A DNA stretch of 64,000 bases from NCBI GenBank assembly GCA_944322755.1, contig CALUPY010000001.1:62001-126000 (forward strand), in the 5' to 3' direction. Within the stretch, counting starts at the first letter, position 1. Each line of letters starts with the position of its first letter. The DNA comes from Candidatus Gastranaerophilales bacterium. GTDB lineage: Bacteria > Cyanobacteriota > Vampirovibrionia > Gastranaerophilales > Gastranaerophilaceae. The notes under the pieces were generated by a model that ran no database searches, had not been told where the DNA came from, and saw nothing but the letters and a program-made list of their open reading frames with translations. Shown here in pieces: positions 1-7,182 of this stretch. The translations under genes and the position numbers were made by a program.

Positions 1-863
1 GCATCAACAGCTTTAGCAAGCATTTCAACAAACTGCTGCTGCTGCTCACCGAGATCACCGATAGTTGCAGTTAATTCCGCTCTTAAATGCTGCAGTTCAG
101 AGCTTGAAATGATCTCATCAGTTATTGTTCTTCCGGTTTCCTCCGTAAGTTTTTGCAATAGCATTGAAGTTGCAAAGAGTCTTGCCGTTGTTTTTACAAG
201 CATTACAAATTCCGACGACAAAGCTTTTGCTGTTTCGTTCTGTAATAAAACAACCCCGACTGATTCTGCGTTATTGTGCATAGGAATCGCAATAAACTCT
301 GAATTTTCCAGATTACCTGTAGCAAGTTTTTGTAGAATCGCAGGAACCTGCCTTGCGGGTATAATTATAGTCTTTTTCTTTTCAAATGCTTCTGCAACAA
401 AATTTTCATCATCTGCATTACAGCCGATTTTAAAAGAATATATATCATCGTCAAAGTCAACGGATGAACCAACAAGCACAATATCCTGTTCTTCCGATTT
501 CAGACCTTTGGCATATTCTTCAGCCAAAAATATATGACATGCATCGATATCGAGCATCTGTACTATGGTTTTGGCAATAGAGTTGTATATTACGTAGTCT
601 TCCTTGCTGCTAAAACCTAATACGCTCAGGGTATTGTTGATTGAATAAATTGAAATCAACTCTTTCAATTGCTTTTTAAGCCCGTCTGATTTGTCATTTG
701 CATCATGTTTCTTGATTTTTTTTGCAAGCTCATCCGAAATAAGATGTTCTGTTAAAAAATCACCTAGATTTAGTGCAAAAATCTCTTCAAGAGGGTCTTC
801 TCCCAAAAGCTCTGTGGTTCTCGCAAAGACTGAGACACCATTTTCCATTTTCTTTTCTGTCAT
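1..863 (-). CDS. GAF-domain-like regulatory protein (C-terminus cut by window edge)
   Basis: An open frame runs on the minus strand from an ATG at 863 to the window edge without a stop, so about 287 codons are visible and the C-terminus is missing. The start is preceded by GGAAG five bases upstream. The N-terminus is acidic and helical. Residues from about 85 to 215 look like a GAF domain: a helix containing YNSIAKTIVQMLDIDACHIF, alternating strands, and 'FIAIPMHNNAESVGVVLLQN', which is the typical closing GAF hairpin. A Gln-rich coiled-coil-like stretch follows at the edge. GAF domains bind small ligands or mediate dimerisation in signalling proteins. No output domain is visible, so a kinase, a phosphodiesterase or a simple sensor are all possible. 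The GAF call is by eye. Confidence 0.6.
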   Translation of the reverse strand, partial: MTEKKMENGVSVFARTTELLGEDPLEEIFALNLGDFLTEHLISDELAKKIKKHDANDKSDGLKKQLKELISIYSINNTLSVLGFSSKEDYVIYNSIAKTIVQMLDIDACHIFLAEEYAKGLKSEEQDIVLVGSSVDFDDDIYSFKIGCNADDENFVAEAFEKKKTIIIPARQVPAILQKLATGNLENSEFIAIPMHNNAESVGVVLLQNETAKALSSEFVMLVKTTARLFATSMLLQKLTEETGRTITDEIISSSELQHLRAELTATIGDLGEQQQQFVEMLAKAVD

Positions 864-1005
864 ACTTACTTCCTATTTGATTTCGTATTTTTATTATCGG
901 CATAATTAGTCAAAAACTTTATAGACTTTTACAAAAATTTATACTTTTGTTTAAAAAAGTTTATAATTTAGTTTAAATTTTCATACTTTAGGTCATAATA
1001 AAATT

Positions 1006-1737
1006 ATGAGAATAGTTAAAAGGTTTTTACTTAGTATTACAGTGATGGCTGCAATACTAGCGAATTTTAATGTCTGTGAAGCAAAACAGACTATAATTAC
1101 TATTCCCTCATCTGACGTCCTGCCTGGAGGAGAGGTTATTCTTAAACAGTCTAACCGTTTTTCCACTTTCGGAAACGGAAAGTATGTTTCACTCACTCCG
1201 CAAGTTACAATAGGTACAGGTAAAGACACCGAAATATCAATTGGAGCAGGCACTAATATAGACTCAACAGAAACCAATGTAAGGCTTAACCTTGCAGCAA
1301 AAAAAGTCTTTAAGATAAATCGTGCAGCCAGACTTACAGTAGGGGGAGAAATAAACCCGTCTCTCACGGCAGGAGAAAAGCCTGAAAGTATGGTATTTTC
1401 ACATGGTTCGTATTTGATTAGAAAAACCAGAACGACTCTCACATCAGGTATGTATGTTTCCGGAGACCAGCGTCTGCCAAACCATACAGGCGTCATGCTG
1501 GGTATTGACCAGACAATTATACCTAACAAATTCAGGTTTGTTGCTGACTGGATGTCCAGAGGAGATTCAGGGTGTGCACTTGCGGCAGGCTTTAAGATTC
1601 GCCCTGAAGCTACTACATCTATCACAACAGCAGTTATTATCCCTAACAATCAAGAGGACAGAGTTGCTTTTTCTATATCAATTTCTAAATATATAGGAAG
1701 CATATTGCCGGAAAAGAAAGATAAGGAGCAGTTATGA
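1006..1737 (+). CDS. Exported probable outer-membrane beta-barrel protein, unknown function
   Basis: The 243-residue product begins with a clear signal peptide: basic MRIVKR, a hydrophobic stretch, and a likely cleavage after VCEA at about residue 26. The mature part is rich in alternating polar/hydrophobic strands ending in Thr, Ser and Gly (for example 'VSLTPQVTIGTGKDTEISIGAG'), as in small barrel or porin-like proteins. No catalytic motif is visible. Its stop overlaps the start of the next gene (ATGA), so the two are probably translationally coupled and may act together at the cell surface. A -10-like TATAAT lies at 962-967, with only a weak AGG ribosome-binding site. Function unknown; the barrel assignment is an inference from strand pattern. 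Confidence 0.6.
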   Translation: MRIVKRFLLSITVMAAILANFNVCEAKQTIITIPSSDVLPGGEVILKQSNRFSTFGNGKYVSLTPQVTIGTGKDTEISIGAGTNIDSTETNVRLNLAAKKVFKINRAARLTVGGEINPSLTAGEKPESMVFSHGSYLIRKTRTTLTSGMYVSGDQRLPNHTGVMLGIDQTIIPNKFRFVADWMSRGDSGCALAAGFKIRPEATTSITTAVIIPNNQEDRVAFSISISKYIGSILPEKKDKEQL

Positions 1738-2162
1738 AAAAAACAATGCTTTTAATTTGTACTATTCTATATGTTTGCAGCTATTCCGTTTGTTTAGCAT
1801 CGGAAGAATACAAAATGTCAGTATCTGCCGGCGGAAAGAATTATGCTGGTGCGGATTTAGAAGGTCACGATTTTTCCGGACAGGATTTAAGCGGCGCTAA
1901 TTTTAGCGATGCAGATATGGACGAAGTAAATTTTTCTAACGCTAATCTTTCAGGTGCAACTTTCGAAGGTGCGGATGTTGAAAATGCAAACTTTATGAAC
2001 GCTAATTTGACTAATACGAATTTTAAAAATGCTGATCTTGAAGAAGCAAACCTTAAAGGCGCGAATATTAGCGGAGCTGTCTTTAAAAACACCGAGCTTG
2101 AATACGCTATATGGACAGACGGAAAGACCTGTGGTGCCGGCTCCGTCGGCTCTTGCTGGTAA
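1734..2162 (+). CDS. Exported pentapeptide-repeat protein
   Basis: This 142-residue protein has a signal peptide (MKKTMLLICTILYVCSY, cleavage near VCLA) followed by about 16 tandem A(D/N)LXX-type pentapeptides between residues 35 and 122. That predicts a right-handed quadrilateral beta-helix. The C-terminal tail contains two cysteines (KTCGAGSVGSCW) that could form a disulfide outside the cytoplasm. It overlaps the preceding barrel-like gene by four bases, so the pair is likely a functional unit. Pentapeptide proteins are especially common in Cyanobacteria and relatives. The molecular function cannot be read from the sequence. A cytosolic pentapeptide protein at 8213-8743 is a separate, unlinked example. 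Confidence 0.8.
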   Translation: MKKTMLLICTILYVCSYSVCLASEEYKMSVSAGGKNYAGADLEGHDFSGQDLSGANFSDADMDEVNFSNANLSGATFEGADVENANFMNANLTNTNFKNADLEEANLKGANISGAVFKNTELEYAIWTDGKTCGAGSVGSCW

Positions 2163-2243
2163 ATATATAGTTCTATAGGGTTTGTTAAGTAATTTTAAGT
2201 TTTCATGTTTTGTTTTTTTTGTGTTTGTAATACTATTAATTAT

Positions 2244-2398
2244 GGTTAAAACTAGTACGATAGGGCTCCGTATATGAGCCGGCAGATAAAAGGCATAAAA
2301 ATACGCTTAAACCGCCGGTTTTAACTACGGTAAGTCTTAGTCCGCAAGGGATTGGAACATTTTAACCCGTAGTACTAAGAAAGAAAAAGGAGAAAAAG
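2244..2398 (+). promoter_or_regulatory. Structured 5' leader of rpsB with pseudoknot-like pairing
   Basis: The leader before rpsB is long and contains several exact complementary segments. GTTAAAAC (2245-2252) pairs with GTTTTAAC (2318-2325). CCGGC (2279-2283) pairs with GCCGG (2314-2318). CTACGG (2325-2330) pairs with CCGTAG (2367-2372). TAGTAC (2253-2258), inside the first stem's loop, pairs with GTACTA (2372-2377) outside it, which crosses the first stem and forms a pseudoknot. The last strand ends just before the ribosome-binding site AAAGGAG at 2386-2392. This fits an autogenous leader through which ribosomal protein S2 controls its own translation, as is known for rpsB in other bacteria. 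Ligand and mechanism are inferred. A -10-like element is near 2231-2239. Confidence 0.6.
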
Positions 2399-3193
2399 AT
2401 GCCGGTAGCATCAATGATTGAATTACTTGAAGCAGGTGTACACTTCGGACACCAGACACAACGCTGGAACCCCAAAATGAAACCGTATATTTACGGCGCA
2501 AGAAACGGAATTTATGTATTAGACTTAAGAAAAACTTCTGAAAAACTTGATGAAGCTTATGAAATCGTTAGAGAATTCGCAGCACGCGGAAAAAATATCG
2601 TATTTGTAGGTACAAAAAAACAAGCTACAGAAGTTGTTGCGCAAGAAGCACAGAGATGCGGAATGTATTATATCAACAGACGCTGGCTCGGCGGAATGCT
2701 GACAAACTTTGAAACAATCAGAGGCAGAGTCAACAAATTAAGAGAGCTGGAAGATTTTGTTAATTCAGGTCATGTTGAAAAACTGCCCAAAAAAGAAGTT
2801 GTTCAAATAATGAAAAAAATGGAAAAGCTCTCAAAAACTTTAGGCGGTATTAAAGAAATGAGAGGCATGCCTGATTTGCTGTTCGTTGTAGACCAGAAAA
2901 AAGAAGATATTGCTATTGCTGAAGCAAACAAACTTCATATTCCGGTTATCTGTCTTGCTGACACAAACGCTGACCCGGATGGCATTGACTACATCATTCC
3001 GGGCAACGACGATGCAATCAGAGCTATAAAACTCATCGCATCAAAACTTGCTGATGCAGCTCTTGAAGGTAAACAACTCAAAGAAAACAAAGCTGTTTCC
3101 GCAAAAAAAGTAGAAGAAATTAAAGCTGAAGACGCAGGTGTTGTTGAAGAAACAAAAGAAGAACAGCCTGCAGAAGAAAAAGCTGAAGTTTAG
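2399..3193 (+). CDS. rpsB: 30S ribosomal protein S2
   Basis: This is ribosomal protein S2 of the small subunit, which helps recruit S1 and mRNA to the ribosome. The 264-residue product carries the family hallmarks: '[12 protein letters not shown]' and '[11 protein letters not shown]' at the N-terminus, 'RWLGGMLTN' near residue 98, 'MPDLLFVVD' near 160, and '[12 protein letters not shown]' followed by '[15 protein letters not shown]' towards the C-terminus. The last 40 residues form a Lys/Glu/Ala-rich tail that is longer than in E. coli. The start is fixed by AAAGGAGAAAAAG immediately upstream. It is followed after 67 bases by tsf, the usual rpsB-tsf order, with a GC-rich hairpin between the two. 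Expression is probably controlled by the structured leader at 2244-2398. Confidence 0.98.
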   Translation: MPVASMIELLEAGVHFGHQTQRWNPKMKPYIYGARNGIYVLDLRKTSEKLDEAYEIVREFAARGKNIVFVGTKKQATEVVAQEAQRCGMYYINRRWLGGMLTNFETIRGRVNKLRELEDFVNSGHVEKLPKKEVVQIMKKMEKLSKTLGGIKEMRGMPDLLFVVDQKKEDIAIAEANKLHIPVICLADTNADPDGIDYIIPGNDDAIRAIKLIASKLADAALEGKQLKENKAVSAKKVEEIKAEDAGVVEETKEEQPAEEKAEV

Positions 3194-3206
3194 TGTTATA
3201 TTATTG

Positions 3207-3228
3207 CCGGCGGGTATTTATCCGCCGG
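3207..3228 (+). promoter_or_regulatory. rpsB-tsf intergenic hairpin
   Basis: CCGGCGG (3207-3213) and CCGCCGG (3222-3228) form a perfect seven-pair GC stem with an eight-base loop, in an otherwise AT-rich 67-base spacer. No run of T follows, so it is not a full intrinsic terminator. It may be a partial attenuator or an RNA-stability element setting the S2:EF-Ts ratio, as such an element does between these genes in E. coli. The role is inferred. Confidence 0.55.
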
Positions 3229-3260
3229 TCGTTTAAATAATTTATAGAGAGGACTGAAAA

Positions 3261-4124
3261 ATGAACATAACCGCTGCTATGGTAAAAGAACTCAGAGAAA
3301 AAACCGGCGCAGGCATTATGGATGCTAAAAAAGCACTTGCCGAAAACGACGGTGACATGGAAAAAGCGATGGAGTTTTTGAGACAAAAAGGTGTTGCTTC
3401 TGCTGACAAAAAAATGGGAAGAATTGCAGCAGAAGGACTTGTTGCTTCATACATTGAAAACGGTGTAGGTGCTATTGTAGAAGTAAACTGCGAAACTGAC
3501 TTTGTTGCAAAAAATGAAGACTTCAAAGAACTCGTTCAAGGTATTGCAAAACATATTGCAGAAACAAAACCTTCTACAGTTGAAGAATTAAACGCTTCTA
3601 TCTGCCCTGTATGCAACAAATCTATTGAAGATGTCGTAAAAGAAAAAATCGCTACAATCGGCGAAAAAATTACTATCAGAAGATTTGAAATACTTGAAGG
3701 AAACCTTGCAACATACATCCACAATGGAAAAATCGGTGTTCTTTTGAAAACCAGTGAAAAACAGGATGAAATTGCAAAAGACATCTGTCTCCATATTGCA
3801 AGCTCTGCTCCCGAATTCGTTTCAAGAGAAGAAATTCCTCAATCTGTTATAGATGAAGAAACCAGAATTGAAATGGGCAAAGAAGACTTAGCGAAAAAAC
3901 CTGAAAATATCAGAGCTAAGATTGTTGAAGGCAGAATTAACAAACTTATGGCTTCAAGATGCCTTATTGAACAGCCGTTTGTTAAAAATCCGGACGAAAC
4001 AGTCGGACAGCTTATCGAAGGAAAATGTAAAATAGAAAAATTCATTCGTTACGTACTCGGCGAAGGTCTTGAAAAAAGAGAAGACAATTTTGCAGAAGAA
4101 GTAATGAGCCAGGTTAAAGGTTAA
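3261..4124 (+). CDS. tsf: Translation elongation factor Ts
   Basis: EF-Ts catalyses GDP release from EF-Tu. The 287-residue protein starts with the conserved UBA-like N-terminal domain ('AAMVKELREKTGAGIMDAKKAL') and contains 'ETDFVAKNEDF', the EF-Tu-contacting TDFV motif, followed by the dimerisation/core repeats with 'IGEKITIRRF' and 'HIASSAPEFV'. The C-terminal part resembles a second copy of the core, ending 'QPFVKNPDETVGQLIE', as in full-length bacterial EF-Ts. There is an unusual CPVC sequence at residues 114-117, where family members normally lack a CxxC pair. The start follows AGAGAGGACTG. A strong intrinsic terminator lies directly downstream, closing the rpsB-tsf operon. Confidence 0.98.
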   Translation: MNITAAMVKELREKTGAGIMDAKKALAENDGDMEKAMEFLRQKGVASADKKMGRIAAEGLVASYIENGVGAIVEVNCETDFVAKNEDFKELVQGIAKHIAETKPSTVEELNASICPVCNKSIEDVVKEKIATIGEKITIRRFEILEGNLATYIHNGKIGVLLKTSEKQDEIAKDICLHIASSAPEFVSREEIPQSVIDEETRIEMGKEDLAKKPENIRAKIVEGRINKLMASRCLIEQPFVKNPDETVGQLIEGKCKIEKFIRYVLGEGLEKREDNFAEEVMSQVKG

Positions 4125-4141
4125 TCAATCTGAATGGTACT

Positions 4142-4173
4142 AAAAAAGGCAGTTCATTATAACTGCCTTTTTT
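4142..4173 (+). terminator. Intrinsic terminator of rpsB-tsf
   Basis: AAAAAAGGCAGTT (4142-4154) is perfectly complementary to AACTGCCTTTTTT (4161-4173) across a six-base loop, and the 3' arm runs into T-rich sequence. It begins 18 bases after the tsf stop. Confidence 0.93.
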
Positions 4174-4205
4174 ATTTTCACTTATATTTGTGTTTATTTT
4201 TTTGT

Positions 4206-4211
4206 TATAAT
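4206..4211 (+). promoter_or_regulatory. -10 element of coaBC, suggesting a leaderless mRNA
   Basis: A consensus TATAAT sits seven bases before the coaBC ATG at 4219, and no ribosome-binding site is present. Transcription starting at the usual distance would begin at or within one or two bases of the start codon. The -35 region (around 4183) is a poor match. The leaderless interpretation is inferred. Confidence 0.5.
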
Positions 4212-4218
4212 TAATTCT

Positions 4219-5406
4219 ATGGTTAGAGGTAAAAACATTTTAATCGGCATAACAGGGGGCATTGCTGCTTATAAAGTATGCGAACTCATACGGCTGTTTC
4301 AAAAAAACGAAGCGAACGTAAAAGTTGTTATGACACCTGCTGCGCTTGAATTTGTAACACCGTTGACTTTTGAAACATTAACAAGGGATAAGGTTTTTAT
4401 TGAACAGTTTGCTAATGTTGAAAAAAAACCTGAACATATTGCACTCTGTGATTGGGCGGATGTGTTTGTTATTGCGCCGGCAACAGCAAACACCATAGGA
4501 AAAATTGCAAACGGCATAGCTGACAATCTCATGACTTCGCTAGCGTGTGCGTTTAAAAAGCCTTTTGTACTTGCACCTGCGATGAATACAGGCATGTGGG
4601 AAAATGAATTTGTACAGCAAAATATTAGTCGCCTGAAAAATGCCGGATACAAAATTGTTGAACCGGAAGAAGGTTTTCTTGCCTGCGGCACGAACGGAAC
4701 AGGGCGTCTTGCCTCTATTGAAGAAATATATGATACAGTGGAAAAACTGTTCTCTGAAAAGAAATACCTGTTGAATAAAAAAATCGTCATAACCGCAGGA
4801 GGCACAAAAGAGAATATCGACCCTGTCAGATATATCGGAAATTACAGTTCCGGAAAAATGGGCGAGGCTATTGCGGACAGAGCATTTGAGCTAGGTGCAG
4901 AAGTAGTTTTGATATCATCTGTTCCTTTTAAAAAACCTTACAGAGTGATTTTAGCCGTAACAGCAAAAGAAATGTCAGAGTTTGTAAAACAGGAATTCAG
5001 AGATGCTGATTCATTAATTATGGCAGCAGCAGTTGCAGACTATCGTCCATTTGAAGCTGCAGAAGAAAAGATAAAAAAAGAAGATGTCGAAGAGATAACA
5101 TTACGACTTGTAAAAAATCCTGACATTTTATCAGAAATGTGTAAAATAAAAAAAGACGGTCAAAATATTCTTGGTTTTTGCGCAGAAAGTGAAAATCTTG
5201 AAGAAAATGCAAAGAAAAAAATTATAAAAAAAGGCTGTGATTATATTGCAGCCAATGATATTTCCAGAAAAGATATTGCTTTTTCTAGTGATTATAACGA
5301 AATGATATTGATAGACAAAAATCTAAATATCAGACACTTAAAAAAAGATACAAAGAAGAATATTGCGTCTGAGTTGTTGGAGTTGGTTTATGATAAAGAC
5401 AATTGA
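4219..5406 (+). CDS. coaBC: Bifunctional phosphopantothenoylcysteine decarboxylase / phosphopantothenate-cysteine ligase
   Basis: This enzyme carries out two consecutive steps of coenzyme A synthesis: it joins cysteine to 4'-phosphopantothenate, then decarboxylates the product using FMN. The N-terminal CoaC domain (to about residue 180) shows 'ITGGIAAYK', the catalytic-type His73 in 'PEHIALCDWAD', the 'APAMNTGMW' motif and the conserved Cys in 'ACGTNGTGRLA'. The C-terminal CoaB domain (from about 190) shows 'ITAGGTKENIDPVRYIGN' and 'SSGKMG', then a lysine-rich loop near the end. The 395-residue length is normal. It shares 17 bases with the Nif3-like gene downstream. coaE, the last CoA gene, is in this window at 25633-26223. 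Confidence 0.97.
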   Translation: MVRGKNILIGITGGIAAYKVCELIRLFQKNEANVKVVMTPAALEFVTPLTFETLTRDKVFIEQFANVEKKPEHIALCDWADVFVIAPATANTIGKIANGIADNLMTSLACAFKKPFVLAPAMNTGMWENEFVQQNISRLKNAGYKIVEPEEGFLACGTNGTGRLASIEEIYDTVEKLFSEKKYLLNKKIVITAGGTKENIDPVRYIGNYSSGKMGEAIADRAFELGAEVVLISSVPFKKPYRVILAVTAKEMSEFVKQEFRDADSLIMAAAVADYRPFEAAEEKIKKEDVEEITLRLVKNPDILSEMCKIKKDGQNILGFCAESENLEENAKKKIIKKGCDYIAANDISRKDIAFSSDYNEMILIDKNLNIRHLKKDTKKNIASELLELVYDKDN

Positions 5407-6136
5407 TGTATTAAAAGTTTTGGACAAATATGCACCCTCTGTTCTTGCAGAAGAGTGGGATAATTCGGGCTGGCAAATTAATCTGCACAACCCGTATGTA
5501 AAAAAAATTATGGTATGCCTTTCAGTCAGCGATGATGTAGTAAACCAGGCAGTAGATTTAGGATGTGATATGATAGTGTGTCACCATCCTGTAATATTCA
5601 ACCCGATAAAAAAAATTCAGGATATAAAAATTATTAAAGCAATAAAAAATAATATCCAGATTTTCGCGCTCCATACAAACGCAGACAAAACAAAAGGCGG
5701 CACGAGCGATATGCTGGCAGAACATCTTCTCTTGAGAGAGGTTGCTGTAATAAATGAATATGTACGCGCCGGATATTTAAAATATATAATGACTCTGGAT
5801 GAATTTATTTCAAAGGTAAAACTGCAGCTTAACGTTTCACATATAAAAATAATAAATGAAGGTGCAAAGACTTCAATAAAAAATGTTGCAGTCTGTGCAG
5901 GCTCCGGAGCAGAGTTCATTGACCAGCTGACAAGGTTTAATATTGACGCTTATGTAACAGCAGATGTAAAATATCATCATGCACTTGATACAACAAGATT
6001 TGTTGTATTAGATGTAGGACATTTTGAATCAGAAAAACCTTTTGTCGAACGCGTAACTAATTTACTTCGCAAAGCAAAAGGGGATAAGGTGGAAGTTGTT
6101 ATAGCAAATGAAAAACCTGTATGGAACATTGTTTAG
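5390..6136 (+). CDS. Nif3/YbgI-like dinuclear metal-centre protein
   Basis: This belongs to the NIF3 family (often annotated GTP cyclohydrolase 1 type 2 homologue), which forms hexameric toroids with a dinuclear metal site. The true biochemical role is unsettled. Metal-ligand motifs are visible: 'CHHPVIFNP' in the N-terminal half, 'ALHTNADKTKGG' after it, and 'DVGHFESEKPFVE' near the C-terminus. An upstream in-frame ATG exists at 5363. I chose 5390 because it is preceded by GGAG seven bases upstream and begins with the typical 'MIKTIDVLKVLDKYAPSVLAEEWD' layout, giving 248 residues. The gene overlaps coaBC by 17 bases and also overlaps the next exported-protein gene, so it is co-transcribed. 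Confidence 0.92.
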   Translation: MIKTIDVLKVLDKYAPSVLAEEWDNSGWQINLHNPYVKKIMVCLSVSDDVVNQAVDLGCDMIVCHHPVIFNPIKKIQDIKIIKAIKNNIQIFALHTNADKTKGGTSDMLAEHLLLREVAVINEYVRAGYLKYIMTLDEFISKVKLQLNVSHIKIINEGAKTSIKNVAVCAGSGAEFIDQLTRFNIDAYVTADVKYHHALDTTRFVVLDVGHFESEKPFVERVTNLLRKAKGDKVEVVIANEKPVWNIV

Positions 6137-6680
6137 GATAGTATTTAGCGCATTTTTTGTGTTGAATATTTTGGCATCTGATGTATGTGCTTATGAATCG
6201 GTTATTATAAAATATCCTGAACAAACCTGGGTTTCTATTTATTATCAAAAAGAGAGGGATGAAACCATTGCACAGTTTATTCCTCCATACGAATACAGAA
6301 ATAACTGGAATCAGTCTTTGGTTTTTCATTCTTATAAATGGGCTAAGGGGCAGTCTTGCAACTCCTTTTTAAACAACCTTCTTGCAAATGTATCTATGCA
6401 GAATGAAAAAATGCGTATTCAGCCGGTAAAAGATAATATAAATGACGCAATTGTTATGTGGTGTGCACCCAAAAACAAATACATGTCAGAACAATGCGAA
6501 ATTCTCAGAGTTACAAGAGGCCATGAAGGACTTATTTCAATCCACTACATAAACAGAAATATGAATGACTTTGCCATAAGAAAAGATCAATGGCTTAATG
6601 TTATAAGAGATGTAAAAGTGTATTACAGCTATTACCGCTGGGACAGGGTTTTAAGCAAAGCATCAGTTTATGAATTATAA
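6108..6680 (+). CDS. Exported protein of unknown function
   Basis: The 190-residue product has a signal peptide (a Lys near the start, hydrophobic core 'FRIVFSAFFVLNILA', probable cleavage after VCAYE at about residue 29). The mature domain is rich in Tyr, Trp and Asn and contains three cysteines ('QSCNSF', 'MWCAPK', 'EQCEIL'), of which two could form a disulfide. No family is recognised. The gene overlaps nif3 by 29 bases and is read in another frame. Its ribosome-binding site is weak and distant (GGTGGAAG about 12 bases upstream), so translation may depend on the upstream gene. Other small exported proteins follow at 6760 and 7183. Confidence 0.65.
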   Translation: MKNLYGTLFRIVFSAFFVLNILASDVCAYESVIIKYPEQTWVSIYYQKERDETIAQFIPPYEYRNNWNQSLVFHSYKWAKGQSCNSFLNNLLANVSMQNEKMRIQPVKDNINDAIVMWCAPKNKYMSEQCEILRVTRGHEGLISIHYINRNMNDFAIRKDQWLNVIRDVKVYYSYYRWDRVLSKASVYEL

Positions 6681-6759
6681 TATCCCCTGTCAGGGTATAT
6701 ACTTATATAACATTTTTTTGTATTATATACTAAAATGTTTTTAGCATTAGGAGAGTTAT

Positions 6760-7140
6760 ATGAAAAATATTGTTAAATCTGTTCTGATTCTGTCATTGTT
6801 CGGACTTTTCGCAGTGCCGGCATTCACTTCACATTCTGCCGTGCAGGCAGAACAAACCGAATTTCGTTCAGTACGGGCATCCCATATTCTAGTAGACACA
6901 GAAGAAGAAGCTCTTGAACTCAAAAAACGAATAGAAAACGGTGAAAGCTTTGAAAAACTGGCTAAAGAATATTCAAAATGCATGTCACGAGAAAAAGGCG
7001 GAAATCTCGGCTTTTTTAAACGCGGACAAATGGTCAAACCTTTTGAAGATGCAGCTTTTTCATTGCCGGTTGGTGTAATTTCCGACCCTGTTAAAACTGA
7101 ATACGGCTGGCATTTAATCAAAGTTACAAGCAAAATATAG
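6760..7140 (+). CDS. Exported parvulin-type peptidyl-prolyl cis-trans isomerase
   Basis: A single rotamase (PpiC) domain follows a signal peptide. The leader covers about residues 1-31, with a hydrophobic core ('SVLILSLFGLFAVPAF') and a cleavage site near VQA. The catalytic domain is recognised by 'VRASHILVDTEEEA', 'FEKLAKEYS', 'KGGNLGFFKRGQMVKPFE' and the terminal 'TEYGWHLIKV', all diagnostic of parvulins. It has no SurA or PrsA chaperone extensions, at only 126 residues. It would isomerise X-Pro bonds in proteins folding in the periplasm. The start follows AGGAGAGTTAT, a good ribosome-binding site. The neighbours on both sides also encode exported proteins. Confidence 0.93.
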   Translation: MKNIVKSVLILSLFGLFAVPAFTSHSAVQAEQTEFRSVRASHILVDTEEEALELKKRIENGESFEKLAKEYSKCMSREKGGNLGFFKRGQMVKPFEDAAFSLPVGVISDPVKTEYGWHLIKVTSKI

Positions 7141-7182
7141 AAACATTTTGAATAGTTACAGAATTTGTGATATGTAATTAAT

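Noticed and set aside
993-1649. 218-residue minus-strand frame
   Set aside because: It is antisense to the exported barrel-like gene, has no ribosome-binding site, and shows composition typical of a shadow frame.
2261-2380. Known riboswitch (cobalamin, SAM, guanidine or similar) in the rpsB leader
   Set aside because: Short matches such as GTCCGCAAGGG look riboswitch-like, but no complete consensus of any known class could be fitted, and the downstream gene is rpsB.
4299-4805. 168-residue minus-strand frame
   Set aside because: Antisense to the CoaC half of coaBC.
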